Shown here: positions 52,521 to 64,000 of the stretch, piece after piece
How positions within the stretch are numbered: the stretch's first letter is position 1
Layout: every line of letters begins with the position of its first letter
Origin: Huaxiibacter chinensis
Lineage (GTDB): Bacteria > Pseudomonadota > Gammaproteobacteria > Enterobacterales > Enterobacteriaceae
Assembly: GCF_022171985.1 (NCBI RefSeq)
Contig: NZ_JAJVHF010000006.1
Span: 186,001 to 250,000, forward strand
Direction of reading: 5' to 3'
DNA length: 64,000 bases
The notes under the pieces: model-generated
Database searches by the model: none
Told to the model about the DNA's origin: nothing
The model's input: the letters and a program-made list of their open reading frames with translations, nothing else
Made by a program: the position numbers and the translations under genes

Positions 52521-53264
52521 ATGGCAACGCATTTTGCACGAGGAACACTGACAGAAGGACGACTTGTGTCAGCCAGGCTTTCCTCAGCCTGTTATAACGA
52601 GGCGGATAAGCTACCAGAATACCGGCGCACGCGCTTTTTAGCCTCGCGGGCACTGCTCGCGGAGCTGCTGTTTATGCTTTACGGCACGCTTGAACTGCCA
52701 GAAATCATTCTTCAGGGAGAAGGCCGCCCTGTGTTTGCCGATCCTGAACTGCCGCGGTTCTCTGTGGCGTATATCGGTAATATCGTCGGGGTAGCGCTGA
52801 CGACCGAAGGCGATTGCGGGCTGGACATGGAACTTCAGCGCGCGACCCGAGGCTTTCACAGCGGCCCTCATGCCCATGACGCCTATCCTTTATCCAGCAA
52901 TGAGGCGCTATGGGTCAGAAATCAAAATGACCCTGACGAAGCCAAAGCACAGCTGATTACCCTGCGCCAGAGCGTTCGTAAGCTCTGCGGTTGCGCCTCT
53001 GACGACGCCAGCCTGCTGCAACTGCTGCCCGGCTCGGGAAGGTTGCGGGCGACGAAAGCGTCGCGCATTGAAGCCCTCAGCGATGCAGAAGATGTGTTGA
53101 TTTGGGCAATTTCCGTCTCCCCGGCGATCGAACGCCTCAAAATCTGGGAATTTGACAGCCGCCACGGTTGGCATAGTCTTGCGGATGTACCGGAACGTGC
53201 GAATGAACCCGAAGCGCGGCTCATACGCTTAACCAGTTTACCCGCAGAAAAGCATTTACCTTGA
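52521..53264 (+). CDS. yieE: 4'-phosphopantetheinyl transferase-like protein YieE
   Basis: A 247-residue protein of the Sfp/AcpT phosphopantetheinyl transferase family. The Mg-binding signature is seen as GLDMEL (Asp102, Glu104); the second part (W/F-x-x-KEA in the family) is weak here, around DEAKAQLITLRQSVRKLCG. It should move phosphopantetheine from CoA to a carrier protein, but no partner is known. It lies just before chrR, as in E. coli. Confidence 0.85.
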   Translation: MATHFARGTLTEGRLVSARLSSACYNEADKLPEYRRTRFLASRALLAELLFMLYGTLELPEIILQGEGRPVFADPELPRFSVAYIGNIVGVALTTEGDCGLDMELQRATRGFHSGPHAHDAYPLSSNEALWVRNQNDPDEAKAQLITLRQSVRKLCGCASDDASLLQLLPGSGRLRATKASRIEALSDAEDVLIWAISVSPAIERLKIWEFDSRHGWHSLADVPERANEPEARLIRLTSLPAEKHLP

Positions 53265-53305
53265 ACTGACCCATACAGGGCCATCATGACGAAACAGGAG
53301 TAATC

Positions 53306-53872
53306 ATGTCTGAGACGCTGAAAGTTGTTACGTTACTGGGGAGCCTGCGTAAAGGTTCATTCAACGCCATGGTGGCGCGTACGTTACCTGGCATCGCCCC
53401 TGCTGGCATGGCGATTTCCGCTTTGCCTTCCATCGGTGAGATCCCTTTGTATGACGCCGATATCCAGCAGGAAGAGGGATTCCCGCAAAGCGTCGAAGCG
53501 ATAGCTGAGCAGATCCGCCAGGCGGATGGCGTGGTGATTGTCACCCCCGAATATAACTATTCCGTACCCGGCGGTTTGAAAAACGCGATCGACTGGCTTT
53601 CACGCCTGCCAGAGCAACCGCTGGCGGGTAAACCTGTGCTGATTCAGACCAGCTCTATGGGGGCTATCGGCGGGGCACGCTGCCAGTATCATCTGCGCCA
53701 GATCCTGGTGTTCCTGGATGCGATGGTCATGAACAAACCCGAATTTATGGGCGGCGTGATTCAGAATAAAGTCGACCCCCAGACGGGAGAAGTGGTTGAT
53801 CAAAGCACGCTGGATCACCTGAGCGGTCAGCTGACTGCGTTCGGGGATTATATTAAGCGGGTGAAGGCGTAA
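53306..53872 (+). CDS. chrR: NADPH-dependent FMN reductase ChrR (YieF)
   Basis: A 188-residue flavodoxin-like enzyme that reduces quinones and can also reduce chromate. The FMN loop GSLRKGSFN is at about 11-19 and PEYNYSVPGGLKNAIDWLSR at about 82-101. Same length as E. coli YieF. It ends at a two-way terminator shared with adeP. Confidence 0.95.
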   Translation: MSETLKVVTLLGSLRKGSFNAMVARTLPGIAPAGMAISALPSIGEIPLYDADIQQEEGFPQSVEAIAEQIRQADGVVIVTPEYNYSVPGGLKNAIDWLSRLPEQPLAGKPVLIQTSSMGAIGGARCQYHLRQILVFLDAMVMNKPEFMGGVIQNKVDPQTGEVVDQSTLDHLSGQLTAFGDYIKRVKA

Positions 53873-53885
53873 TTTCAGCGCGGGC

Positions 53886-53926
53886 TGATGCCCTCACCCC
53901 AGCCCTCTCCCACGGGGAGAGGGTAC
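53886..53926. repeat. REP-like palindrome after chrR
   Basis: GCCCTCACCCCAGCCCTCTCC-CACGGGGAGAGGG: one copy of the array B palindrome, in the same orientation as array B. Confidence 0.8.
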
Positions 53927-53930
53927 AAAC

Positions 53931-53962
53931 ACAAAAGCCCTTTTCGAAGAAAAGGGCTTTTT
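53931..53962. terminator. Bidirectional terminator between chrR and adeP
   Basis: Stem AGCCCTTTTC / GAAAAGGGCT (53936-53945 and 53949-53958) with TTTTT on the plus side and TTTT on the minus side, serving both convergent genes. Confidence 0.88.
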
Positions 53963-53964
53963 GC

Positions 53965-55302
53965 TTATTTGGCGTCGATAAACACAATCTTCAGTACAAA
54001 CAGCAGTGCAACCACGATGACGCATGGGCTGAGATCGCGGAAACGTCCGGTGCCAATCTTCATCACGCAGTAAGAGATAAAGCCCAGCGCGATGCCTTCG
54101 GTAATCGAGAAGCTAAACGGCATCATCACGGCGGTGATAAACGCCGGGACCGCTTCAGTTAAATCATCCCACTTCACGCGCGCCAGGCTGGACGTCATCA
54201 GCACGCCAACGTAAATCAACGCACCGGCTGCCGCATACGGCGGAACCATGCCGGCCAGCGGAGAGAGGAAAATCACCAGCAGGAACAGGATACCGACAAC
54301 GACCGCGGTTAAACCGGTACGACCGCCGACGGAGACGCCCGACGAGGACTCAATGTAAGCGGTAACAGACGAGGTGCCGATGAAAGAACCCGCAACCGAG
54401 GAGACGCTATCCACAAACAGCGCCTGCTTCATGCGAGGGAATTTCCCTTTTTCATCCGCCAGGCCCGCTTTATCCGTCACGCCAATCAGCGTACCGGAGG
54501 AGTCGAACAGGTTCACCAGCATAAAGGAGAAGATGACGCCCGCCAGACCCAGGTTAAACGACCCCGCCAGATCAACGTGACCGATAACGGTGGAGACACT
54601 CGGCGGCGCAGAGATGAACCCTTTGTATTGCACATCGCCCAGCATCCAGCCCAGCAGAGTGGTCACCACGATGGAGACCAGCACCGCCGCGTGAATATTA
54701 CGGGAAGCCAGTATCGCGATGATAAAGAAGCCCAGCACGCCCAGCAGCACGTTATGTGACGTCAGGTGACCGATGCTCACCAGCGTATCCGGGTTCGCCA
54801 CAATCACACCGGCGTTTTTCAGGCCCATCATGCCGATAAACAGACCAATCCCGCTGGTAATGCCCACACGCAGGCTCACCGGGATATTGGCAATCATCCA
54901 GTAGCGTACGCGGAAGATCGTCAGCAGCAGCAGACCCACGGCGCCCCAGAAGATGGCCCCCATGCCGACTTGCCACGGCAGACCCATTGCCTGAACCACC
55001 ACGAACGCGAAGAAAGCATTCAGGCCCATGGCTGGCGCCAGTGCGACCGGCAGGTTAGCGAACACCCCCATCAGAATGCTGCCAAGCGCAGCGATCAGGC
55101 AGGTCGTCACAAAGACGGCGCTGGTATCCATGCCAGCAACGCCCAAAATTTGCGGGTTAACAAAAACGATATACACCATCGTCAGGAAGGTGGTGAAACC
55201 GGCAATCACTTCGGTGCGTGCCGTGGTGCCATGCTCGCGCAGTTTAAACACGCGCTCAAGCAAACCCTGACCAGACGTCTGGGTAGTGTGTTGTTGACTC
55301 AT
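53965..55302 (-). CDS. adeP: Adenine permease AdeP
   Basis: A 445-residue AzgA-subfamily nucleobase:proton symporter, same length as E. coli AdeP (YieG), with about 13-14 helices; GMNAFFAF-type APAMGLNAFFAFVV (about 83-96) is the family motif. It imports adenine. Two further start codons lie directly upstream (55305 and 55308); 55302 is the E. coli-like one. The second E. coli adenine permease, adeQ, is missing from its usual place. Confidence 0.95.
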   Translation of the reverse strand: MSQQHTTQTSGQGLLERVFKLREHGTTARTEVIAGFTTFLTMVYIVFVNPQILGVAGMDTSAVFVTTCLIAALGSILMGVFANLPVALAPAMGLNAFFAFVVVQAMGLPWQVGMGAIFWGAVGLLLLTIFRVRYWMIANIPVSLRVGITSGIGLFIGMMGLKNAGVIVANPDTLVSIGHLTSHNVLLGVLGFFIIAILASRNIHAAVLVSIVVTTLLGWMLGDVQYKGFISAPPSVSTVIGHVDLAGSFNLGLAGVIFSFMLVNLFDSSGTLIGVTDKAGLADEKGKFPRMKQALFVDSVSSVAGSFIGTSSVTAYIESSSGVSVGGRTGLTAVVVGILFLLVIFLSPLAGMVPPYAAAGALIYVGVLMTSSLARVKWDDLTEAVPAFITAVMMPFSFSITEGIALGFISYCVMKIGTGRFRDLSPCVIVVALLFVLKIVFIDAK

Positions 55303-55468
55303 CATCAATTTCCGAACAAGGAGGGAAAATCCGTCGCTATCCTATACCAAAATGCGACAATAGTGGCGGTTGCGAGAGACTTTTTTCATTGATTTTGCTT
55401 ATACGGCAACGATTGCGTATGGTCATTCAGCAGCACGTAAACGTTAAACTGGTAAAAAAGGGAAAGGC

Positions 55469-56134
55469 ATGTCCGGAATTGAAGCGGTATTTTTCGACTG
55501 CGACGGTACGCTGGTCGACAGTGAGGTCATTTGTTCCCGCGCGTATGTCGCCATGTTCCAGGAATTTGGCATTACGCTCGATCTTGAAGAAATTTTTAAA
55601 CGTTTTAAAGGCGTTAAGCTCTACGAGATCATCGACATCATTAACGAAGAACACGGCGTGGATCTCGCGAAAGCCGATCTTGAGCCTGTGTACCGCGCCG
55701 AGGTCGCACGCCTTTTTGACTCGGAACTGGAGGTGATTGCTGGCGCCAATGCGCTGCTGGACAGCATGACGATCCCCATGTGTGTGGTCTCGAATGGCCC
55801 GGTCAGCAAGATGCAGCACTCTCTGGGTAAGCTTAAGATGCTGCACCATTTCCCGGAAAAATTGTTCAGCGGCTACGATATTCAACGCTGGAAACCCGAT
55901 CCGGCCCTGATGTTCCATGCGGCCAACGCCATGAAGGTGAACGTCGAGAATTGCATCCTGGTGGATGATTCATCGGCCGGAGCCCAGTCGGGCATTGATG
56001 CGGGAATGGAGGTGTTTTACTTCTGCGCCGATCCGCACAACAAGCCGATCGATCATCCCAAAGTGACCACCTTCACCGATCTGGCGCAACTGCCGGCGCT
56101 GTGGAAGGCGCGTGGGTGGGATATTACTCGCTAA
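55469..56134 (+). CDS. yieH: 6-phosphogluconate phosphatase YieH
   Basis: A 221-residue HAD phosphatase, same length as E. coli YieH. Motif 1 is FFDCDGTLVDSE (Asp9 nucleophile, Asp11), motif 2 VVSNGP (about 107), motif 3 and 4 RWKPDPAL and LVDDSSAG (about 142 and 167). Single gene divergent from adeP. Confidence 0.95.
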   Translation: MSGIEAVFFDCDGTLVDSEVICSRAYVAMFQEFGITLDLEEIFKRFKGVKLYEIIDIINEEHGVDLAKADLEPVYRAEVARLFDSELEVIAGANALLDSMTIPMCVVSNGPVSKMQHSLGKLKMLHHFPEKLFSGYDIQRWKPDPALMFHAANAMKVNVENCILVDDSSAGAQSGIDAGMEVFYFCADPHNKPIDHPKVTTFTDLAQLPALWKARGWDITR

Positions 56135-56142
56135 GTTTTACC

Positions 56143-56222
56143 CCTCACCGGCCCTCTCCCAAAAGAAGAGGGAGAAAACCATCTTGTCCCCTCTCCCTTA
56201 GGGAGAGGGTTAGGGTGAGGGT
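56143..56222. repeat. Inverted pair of REP-like palindromes
   Basis: CCCTCACCGGCCCTCTCCC at the left and GGGAGAGGGTTAGGGTGAGGG at the right, i.e. two units in opposite orientation (a BIME-like pair) between the convergent yieH and phoU. It probably stops or protects both transcripts. Confidence 0.8.
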
Positions 56223-56227
56223 AAAAA

Positions 56228-56953
56228 TCACTCTTTCGGATCTTTACCCGCCAGCAGCTTATCCAGCTCATCACCGCCGACGTGACGGAAATCCTGCCCC
56301 TTCACGAAGTAGAAGATATATTCACAAATGTTCTGACAGCGGTCGCCGATACGCTCGATGGAGCGTGCGCAGAAAAGCGCCGTCAGCACGCTTGGAATGG
56401 TGCGCGGATCTTCCATCATGTAGGTCATCAGCTGACGCACGATGCCTTCATATTCCTGGTCGACCTTTTTGTCTTCCCGATAGATACGCACCGCTTCGTC
56501 CAGATCCATACGCGCAAAAGCGTCCAGCACGTCATGCAGCATCTGCACGGTGTGGCGCCCCAGCGACTCAAGGCTGACCAGCAGCGGCTGGTGCTGGTGG
56601 GAAAACTTCTCCAGCGCCGTGCGGCAAATTTTGTCTGCCACATCACCAATACGTTCCAGCTCGGCGATCGTTTTGATAATCGCCATCACCAGACGCAGGT
56701 CGCTGGCGGTCGGCTGGCGTTTCGCAATGATGCGCACGCAGGCCTCGTCGATGGCGACTTCCATCATATTGACGTTTTTGTCGCCTTCCACCACGCGCTG
56801 GGCCAGCTCGCTGTCCTGGTTATGCATCGCGGTAATCGCATCGGAAAGCTGCTGCTCCACCATGCCGCCCATGGTCATTACCTGGGTACGGATGCTCTCC
56901 AGTTCAGCGTTGAACTGGCCGGAAATGTGTTTATTAAGATTAAGGTTATCCAC
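56228..56953 (-). CDS. phoU: Phosphate signalling protein PhoU
   Basis: A 241-residue all-helical protein with two similar halves (metal-binding E/D-x3-D stretches such as EIAVERIGD-type [12 protein letters not shown] about 92 and [12 protein letters not shown] about 195). It links PstSCAB to the PhoR kinase and keeps the Pho regulon off when phosphate is ample. Last gene of the pst operon. Confidence 0.97.
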   Translation of the reverse strand: MDNLNLNKHISGQFNAELESIRTQVMTMGGMVEQQLSDAITAMHNQDSELAQRVVEGDKNVNMMEVAIDEACVRIIAKRQPTASDLRLVMAIIKTIAELERIGDVADKICRTALEKFSHQHQPLLVSLESLGRHTVQMLHDVLDAFARMDLDEAVRIYREDKKVDQEYEGIVRQLMTYMMEDPRTIPSVLTALFCARSIERIGDRCQNICEYIFYFVKGQDFRHVGGDELDKLLAGKDPKE

Positions 56954-56967
56954 AACGAGCTCCTGAC

Positions 56968-57753
<786 letters not shown>

Positions 57754-57788
57754 TCATTCGGCGCCGCGTTGTGCCGCGCCGTAAAAAA

Positions 57789-59641
<1,853 letters not shown>

Positions 59642-59765
59642 TTACTCTTCTGTTAAAAACGTCTTACGAATATGCCCGGTAACGCTGACGCTTCCGGGCC
59701 TACAGGGTTAACCGTAGGGCGGGTAAGCTGTCGCGCCACCCGCCATCTTCGTCAAAAAAATTCTG

Positions 59766-60839
<1,074 letters not shown>

Positions 60840-60873
60840 TTAGTGGCTACGCTGAGCAAAATAGGACAATCAG

Positions 60874-60913
60874 GTGACAGATAAATGTACGAATTATGAC
60901 AGTTTTATGACAC
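60874..60913 (-). promoter_or_regulatory. Two Pho boxes upstream of pstS
   Basis: On the minus strand GTGTCATAAAACTGTCAT (60896-60913) and CGTACATTTATCTGTCAC (60874-60891) match the PhoB consensus CTGTCATAAATCTGTCAT; they are in tandem with 22 bp from start to start. A -10-like TATTTT (plus 60858-60863) follows 10 bp downstream, so PhoB would sit where the -35 should be. The rest of the 321-bp pstS-glmS gap shows no gene. Confidence 0.9.
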
Positions 60914-61089
60914 AGAAAATTTCACTTAAAATAAAGCAAAATTACTTATAAATAACATTAAGTTAAATCACTACATGACAGGATGTTTACACTAAAATTT
61001 TATTTGTGTGACACTGGAAAAAGTAGCTGAAGATGACAGATTGTCATATATAAAAATGAAGAGGCATTGATTAAAAACAAACCAGGAAG

Positions 61090-61118
61090 GCGAGAAAAGC
61101 TCCACCCGAAGGTGGAGC
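61090..61118 (-). terminator. Terminator of glmUS
   Basis: On the minus strand GGCTCCACC / GGTGGAGC with a TTCG tetraloop is followed by TTTTC, 10 bp past the glmS stop. Confidence 0.8.
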
Positions 61119-61127
61119 CTGAAGGGA

Positions 61128-62957
61128 TTATTCTACGGTAACAGACTTCGCCAGGTTACGCGGCTGGTCAACGTCGGTGCCTTTGATCAGCGCCACGTGA
61201 TAGGCCAGCAGCTGCAGTGGAACGGTGTAGAAGATCGGCGCAATCACCTCTTCGACATGCGGCATCTCAATGATGTGCATGTTGTCGCTGCCCACAAAAC
61301 CCGCATCCTTATCGGCAAAGACATACAGTACGCCACCGCGAGCGCGGACTTCTTCGATATTGGACTTCAGTTTTTCCAGCAGCTCGTTGTTCGGTGCGAC
61401 AACGATAACCGGCATGTCCGCGTCAATCAGCGCCAGCGGGCCGTGTTTCAGCTCGCCTGCTGCGTATGCTTCCGCGTGAATGTAGGAGATCTCTTTCAGC
61501 TTCAACGCGCCTTCCAGCGCAATGGGATACTGATCGCCACGGCCGAGGAACAGCGCGTGATGTTTGTCAGAGAAATCTTCCGCCAGCGCTTCAATGCGTT
61601 TGTCCTGAGACAGCATCTGCTCAATACGGCTTGGCAGCGCCTGGAGCCCGTGAACAATATCCTGCTCAATGGACGCATCCTGCCCTTTCAGTCGAGCCAG
61701 CTTCGCCACCAGCATCAGCAGAACGGTGAGCTGAGTAGTAAAGGCTTTGGTCGACGCCACGCCGATCTCTGTGCCTGCTTTGGTCATCAGCGCCAGGTCG
61801 GATTCACGTACCAGCGATGAGCCCGGCACGTTACAAATGGCCAGCGACCCCAGATAACCCAGCTCTTTAGAAAGACGCAGGGCAGCCAGGGTATCCGCCG
61901 TTTCACCAGACTGTGAAAGGGTGATCATCAGGCTGTTGCGGCGCACCGCGGATTTGCGATAGCGGAACTCAGAGGCAATTTCGACATCGCACGGCACGCC
62001 AGCCAGTGCTTCGAACCAGTAGCGCGAAACCATACCGGAGTTGTAAGAGGTCCCGCAGGCCACGATCTGAATGTGCTCAACGTTGGCGAGCATCTCGTTA
62101 GCGTTCGCGCCCAGCTCGCTTAAATCGACTTCACCGTGATTGATACGCCCGATCAGGGTGTTTTTGATCGCGTTTGGCTGTTCGTAAATCTCTTTTTGCA
62201 TGTAGTGACGGTAAGCGCCTTTGTCACCAGCGTCGTACTGCAGGCTGGATTCGATCTCCTGGCGTTTCACCTGCTCGCCTTTGGTATCGAAGACCGTCAC
62301 GCTGCGGCGCGTCACTTCAGCGATATCGCCCTCTTCCAGGAAGATAAAGCGACGGGTGACCGGCAGCAGCGCCAGTTGGTCAGACGCGATAAAGTTCTCG
62401 CCCATACCCAGACCGATAACCATTGGGCTACCGGAACGCGCGGCCAGCAACGTACCCGGATCGCGGGAATCCATGATCACCGTACCGTATGCGCCACGCA
62501 GCTGAGGAATAGCACGCAGCACAGCTTCACGCAGTGTGCCGCCTTGTTCCAGCTCCCAGTGCACCAGGTGAGCAATCACTTCGGTGTCGGTTTCAGAGAC
62601 AAAGGTGTACCCGCGCGCTTTCAGTTCTTCGCGCAGCGGTTCGTGGTTTTCGATAATGCCGTTATGTACCACCACAATGTGTTCAGACACATGCGGGTGC
62701 GCGTTACCTTCTGAGGGTTCACCGTGTGTCGCCCAACGGGTGTGTGCAATCCCCGTACCGCCATGCAGCGGCGTCTCTTCCGCGGCCTGAGCCAGCATTT
62801 GCACTTTACCGAGGCGACGCAGGCGGGTCATATGACCTTCTGCATCCACAACAGCCAGACCGGCTGAGTCGTAACCACGGTATTCAAGACGACGTAAACC
62901 TTCGATAAGGATTTCAGCAATATCACGCTGCGCAACTGCGCCAACAATTCCACACAT
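61128..62957 (-). CDS. glmS: Glucosamine-6-phosphate synthase GlmS
   Basis: A 609-residue enzyme, same length as E. coli, making glucosamine-6-phosphate from fructose-6-phosphate and glutamine for cell-wall and LPS precursors. N-terminal Ntn glutaminase domain with nucleophile Cys2 (MCGIVGA), then two SIS sugar domains (about 285-430 and 460-600, GTSYNSG and SQSGETADT motifs). In E. coli its mRNA is activated by the GlmZ small RNA in the leader between glmU and glmS; here that gap is 157 bp and includes a small hairpin (63012-63026). Confidence 0.98.
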   Translation of the reverse strand: MCGIVGAVAQRDIAEILIEGLRRLEYRGYDSAGLAVVDAEGHMTRLRRLGKVQMLAQAAEETPLHGGTGIAHTRWATHGEPSEGNAHPHVSEHIVVVHNGIIENHEPLREELKARGYTFVSETDTEVIAHLVHWELEQGGTLREAVLRAIPQLRGAYGTVIMDSRDPGTLLAARSGSPMVIGLGMGENFIASDQLALLPVTRRFIFLEEGDIAEVTRRSVTVFDTKGEQVKRQEIESSLQYDAGDKGAYRHYMQKEIYEQPNAIKNTLIGRINHGEVDLSELGANANEMLANVEHIQIVACGTSYNSGMVSRYWFEALAGVPCDVEIASEFRYRKSAVRRNSLMITLSQSGETADTLAALRLSKELGYLGSLAICNVPGSSLVRESDLALMTKAGTEIGVASTKAFTTQLTVLLMLVAKLARLKGQDASIEQDIVHGLQALPSRIEQMLSQDKRIEALAEDFSDKHHALFLGRGDQYPIALEGALKLKEISYIHAEAYAAGELKHGPLALIDADMPVIVVAPNNELLEKLKSNIEEVRARGGVLYVFADKDAGFVGSDNMHIIEMPHVEEVIAPIFYTVPLQLLAYHVALIKGTDVDQPRNLAKSVTVE

Positions 62958-63114
62958 AGTTAAATTTCCTGATTATGGCGTTATGCCATGCGTTGTCGCT
63001 GACCTGTATTTACCCGTTTTACGGGTGCCCCGAGCCTTGTAGAGAGTGGGGTTATCGTTATAAGTACTGCTGGTGGGTGGGGGATTATGTTATCCCCTCA
63101 TCCCGAAAAAACGG

Positions 63115-64000
63115 TTACTTCTTCTTCACAGGACGTTGCCAGCCCTGCTTGTGTACCTGCGGTACGCGGCTGATTACCAGCTCGTTATCCGCCACATTAC
63201 GCGTCACGGTTGTCCCGGCGGCAATCGTCGCACCATGGCCAATCGTGACTGGCGCCACCAGCTGCGAATCGGAACCGACAAAGACGTCATTGCCGATGAT
63301 GGTTTTAAACTTATTGGCGCCGTCATAGTTACAGGTGATGGTTCCTGCACCAATGTTAACGTTATCGCCAATGTCAGCATCGCCCAGATAGGTCAGATGG
63401 CCGGCTTTGGAGCCTTTACCCAGACGCGCTTTTTTCATTTCGACGAAGTTGCCAACGTGGGCGCCTTCCAGCAGCTCAGCACCGGGGCGCAAACGCGCAA
63501 ACGGGCCAATGGTGCATGCGGCGTCCAGACGGGCATCTTCCACGACGCTATAGGGACTGATTTCACAGTCGTCACCGATGATGCTGTTTTTAATCACACA
63601 GCCAGCGCCGATTTTGACGCGGTGACCAAGCTGAACGTCACCTTCAAGGATAACGTTAGTATCAATTTCTACGTCACGCCCGTGCGCCAGGGTTCCGCGC
63701 AGATCGAAGCGGGCAGGATCGCGCAGCATAACGCCAGCCAACAGCAGTTTTTCTGCCTGCTCAGCCTGATAAACGCGCTCAAGTCGAGAAAGCTGCAGAC
63801 GGTTGTTCACCCCCTCCACTTCACTCAGGCGTTCAGGGTGGACCGCGACAATCTCATGGCCTTCCTGATAGGCCATCGCGATGATATCGGTGATGTAGAA
63901 TTCACCCTGGGCGTTATTGTTGTTCAGATTCGACAACCAGCGCTTCAGGTCTGCGCCATTGGCGATGAGAATGCCGGTATTGATCTCCTGAATCTCACGC
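63115..64000 (-). CDS. glmU: Bifunctional GlmU (N-acetylglucosamine-1-P uridyltransferase / glucosamine-1-P acetyltransferase), 5' end outside window
   Basis: The C-terminal 294 codons of glmU; the frame stays open to the window edge ([21 protein letters not shown]), so the N-terminal uridyltransferase active site is not seen. The visible part holds the end of that domain ([18 protein letters not shown]) and the left-handed beta-helix acetyltransferase domain with its hexapeptide repeats, including the catalytic histidine region and [10 protein letters not shown]. It makes UDP-GlcNAc from the GlmS pathway and is read with glmS. Confidence 0.97.
   Translation of the reverse strand, partial: REIQEINTGILIANGADLKRWLSNLNNNNAQGEFYITDIIAMAYQEGHEIVAVHPERLSEVEGVNNRLQLSRLERVYQAEQAEKLLLAGVMLRDPARFDLRGTLAHGRDVEIDTNVILEGDVQLGHRVKIGAGCVIKNSIIGDDCEISPYSVVEDARLDAACTIGPFARLRPGAELLEGAHVGNFVEMKKARLGKGSKAGHLTYLGDADIGDNVNIGAGTITCNYDGANKFKTIIGNDVFVGSDSQLVAPVTIGHGATIAAGTTVTRNVADNELVISRVPQVHKQGWQRPVKKK

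Overview
The window is a stretch of enterobacterial chromosome whose gene order closely follows the E. coli K-12 region running from yicL to glmU, around dnaA. Protein lengths and sequences are close to those of E. coli, but several E. coli loci are missing at their usual places (nlpA-yicS, adeQ/yicO, tnaCAB, dsdC-dsdX, bglGFB). The intergenic regions carry ERIC elements and many palindromes built on CCCTCTCCC / GGGAGAGGG. Together this suggests Enterobacter or a near relative (Lelliottia, Leclercia). The genus is inferred from remembered gene order and style, not from a search. No insertion sequence, tRNA, rRNA, CRISPR array or complete prophage was seen.

Layout. 0.1-6.2 kb: a LamB-type sugar porin, then yicL, nepI, yicN and a periplasmic alpha/beta hydrolase; yicL lies between two tandem palindrome arrays of opposite orientation. 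6.5-7.9 kb: an accessory patch with an orphan hcp facing two small coupled genes. 8.2-13.2 kb: uhpTCBA, sensing and uptake of hexose phosphates. 13.2-15.5 kb: ilvN-ilvB with the ivbL leader and attenuator. 15.6-16.9 kb: two toxin-antitoxin systems side by side, HigBA and the SOS-controlled TisB/IstR-1 pair. 16.9-28.5 kb: an acetyltransferase, an EamA carrier, emrD, a GH5 hydrolase, an orphan dsdA, yidGH, an intact glv (alpha-glucoside) operon with its regulator yidP, and yidE. 28.5-30.3 kb: a second accessory islet of three small phage-style genes.

30.5-39.3 kb: the heat-shock genes ibpAB (sigma-32 promoter and RNA thermometer visible), yidQ, yidR, the D-galactonate operon dgoRKADT with an ERIC element inside it, and yidA. 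39.5-50.2 kb: the conserved dnaA block, gyrB-recF-dnaN-dnaA to the left and rpmH-rnpA-yidD-yidC-mnmE to the right of a shared control region rich in GATC sites. 50.3-56.1 kb: mdtL, yidZ, yieE, chrR, adeP, yieH. 56.2-64 kb: phoU-pstBACS under two Pho boxes, then glmS and the 3' part of glmU, which runs off the window.

Most of the window is ordinary core genome. The parts least explained by known core functions are the hcp-linked gene pair (6.5-7.9 kb), the 29.0-30.3 kb islet, the mirrored repeat arrays around yicL, and an unexplained 147-bp spacer between dnaN and recF. No complete, clearly new multi-gene system is evident; the hcp-linked pair is the best candidate for something undescribed.
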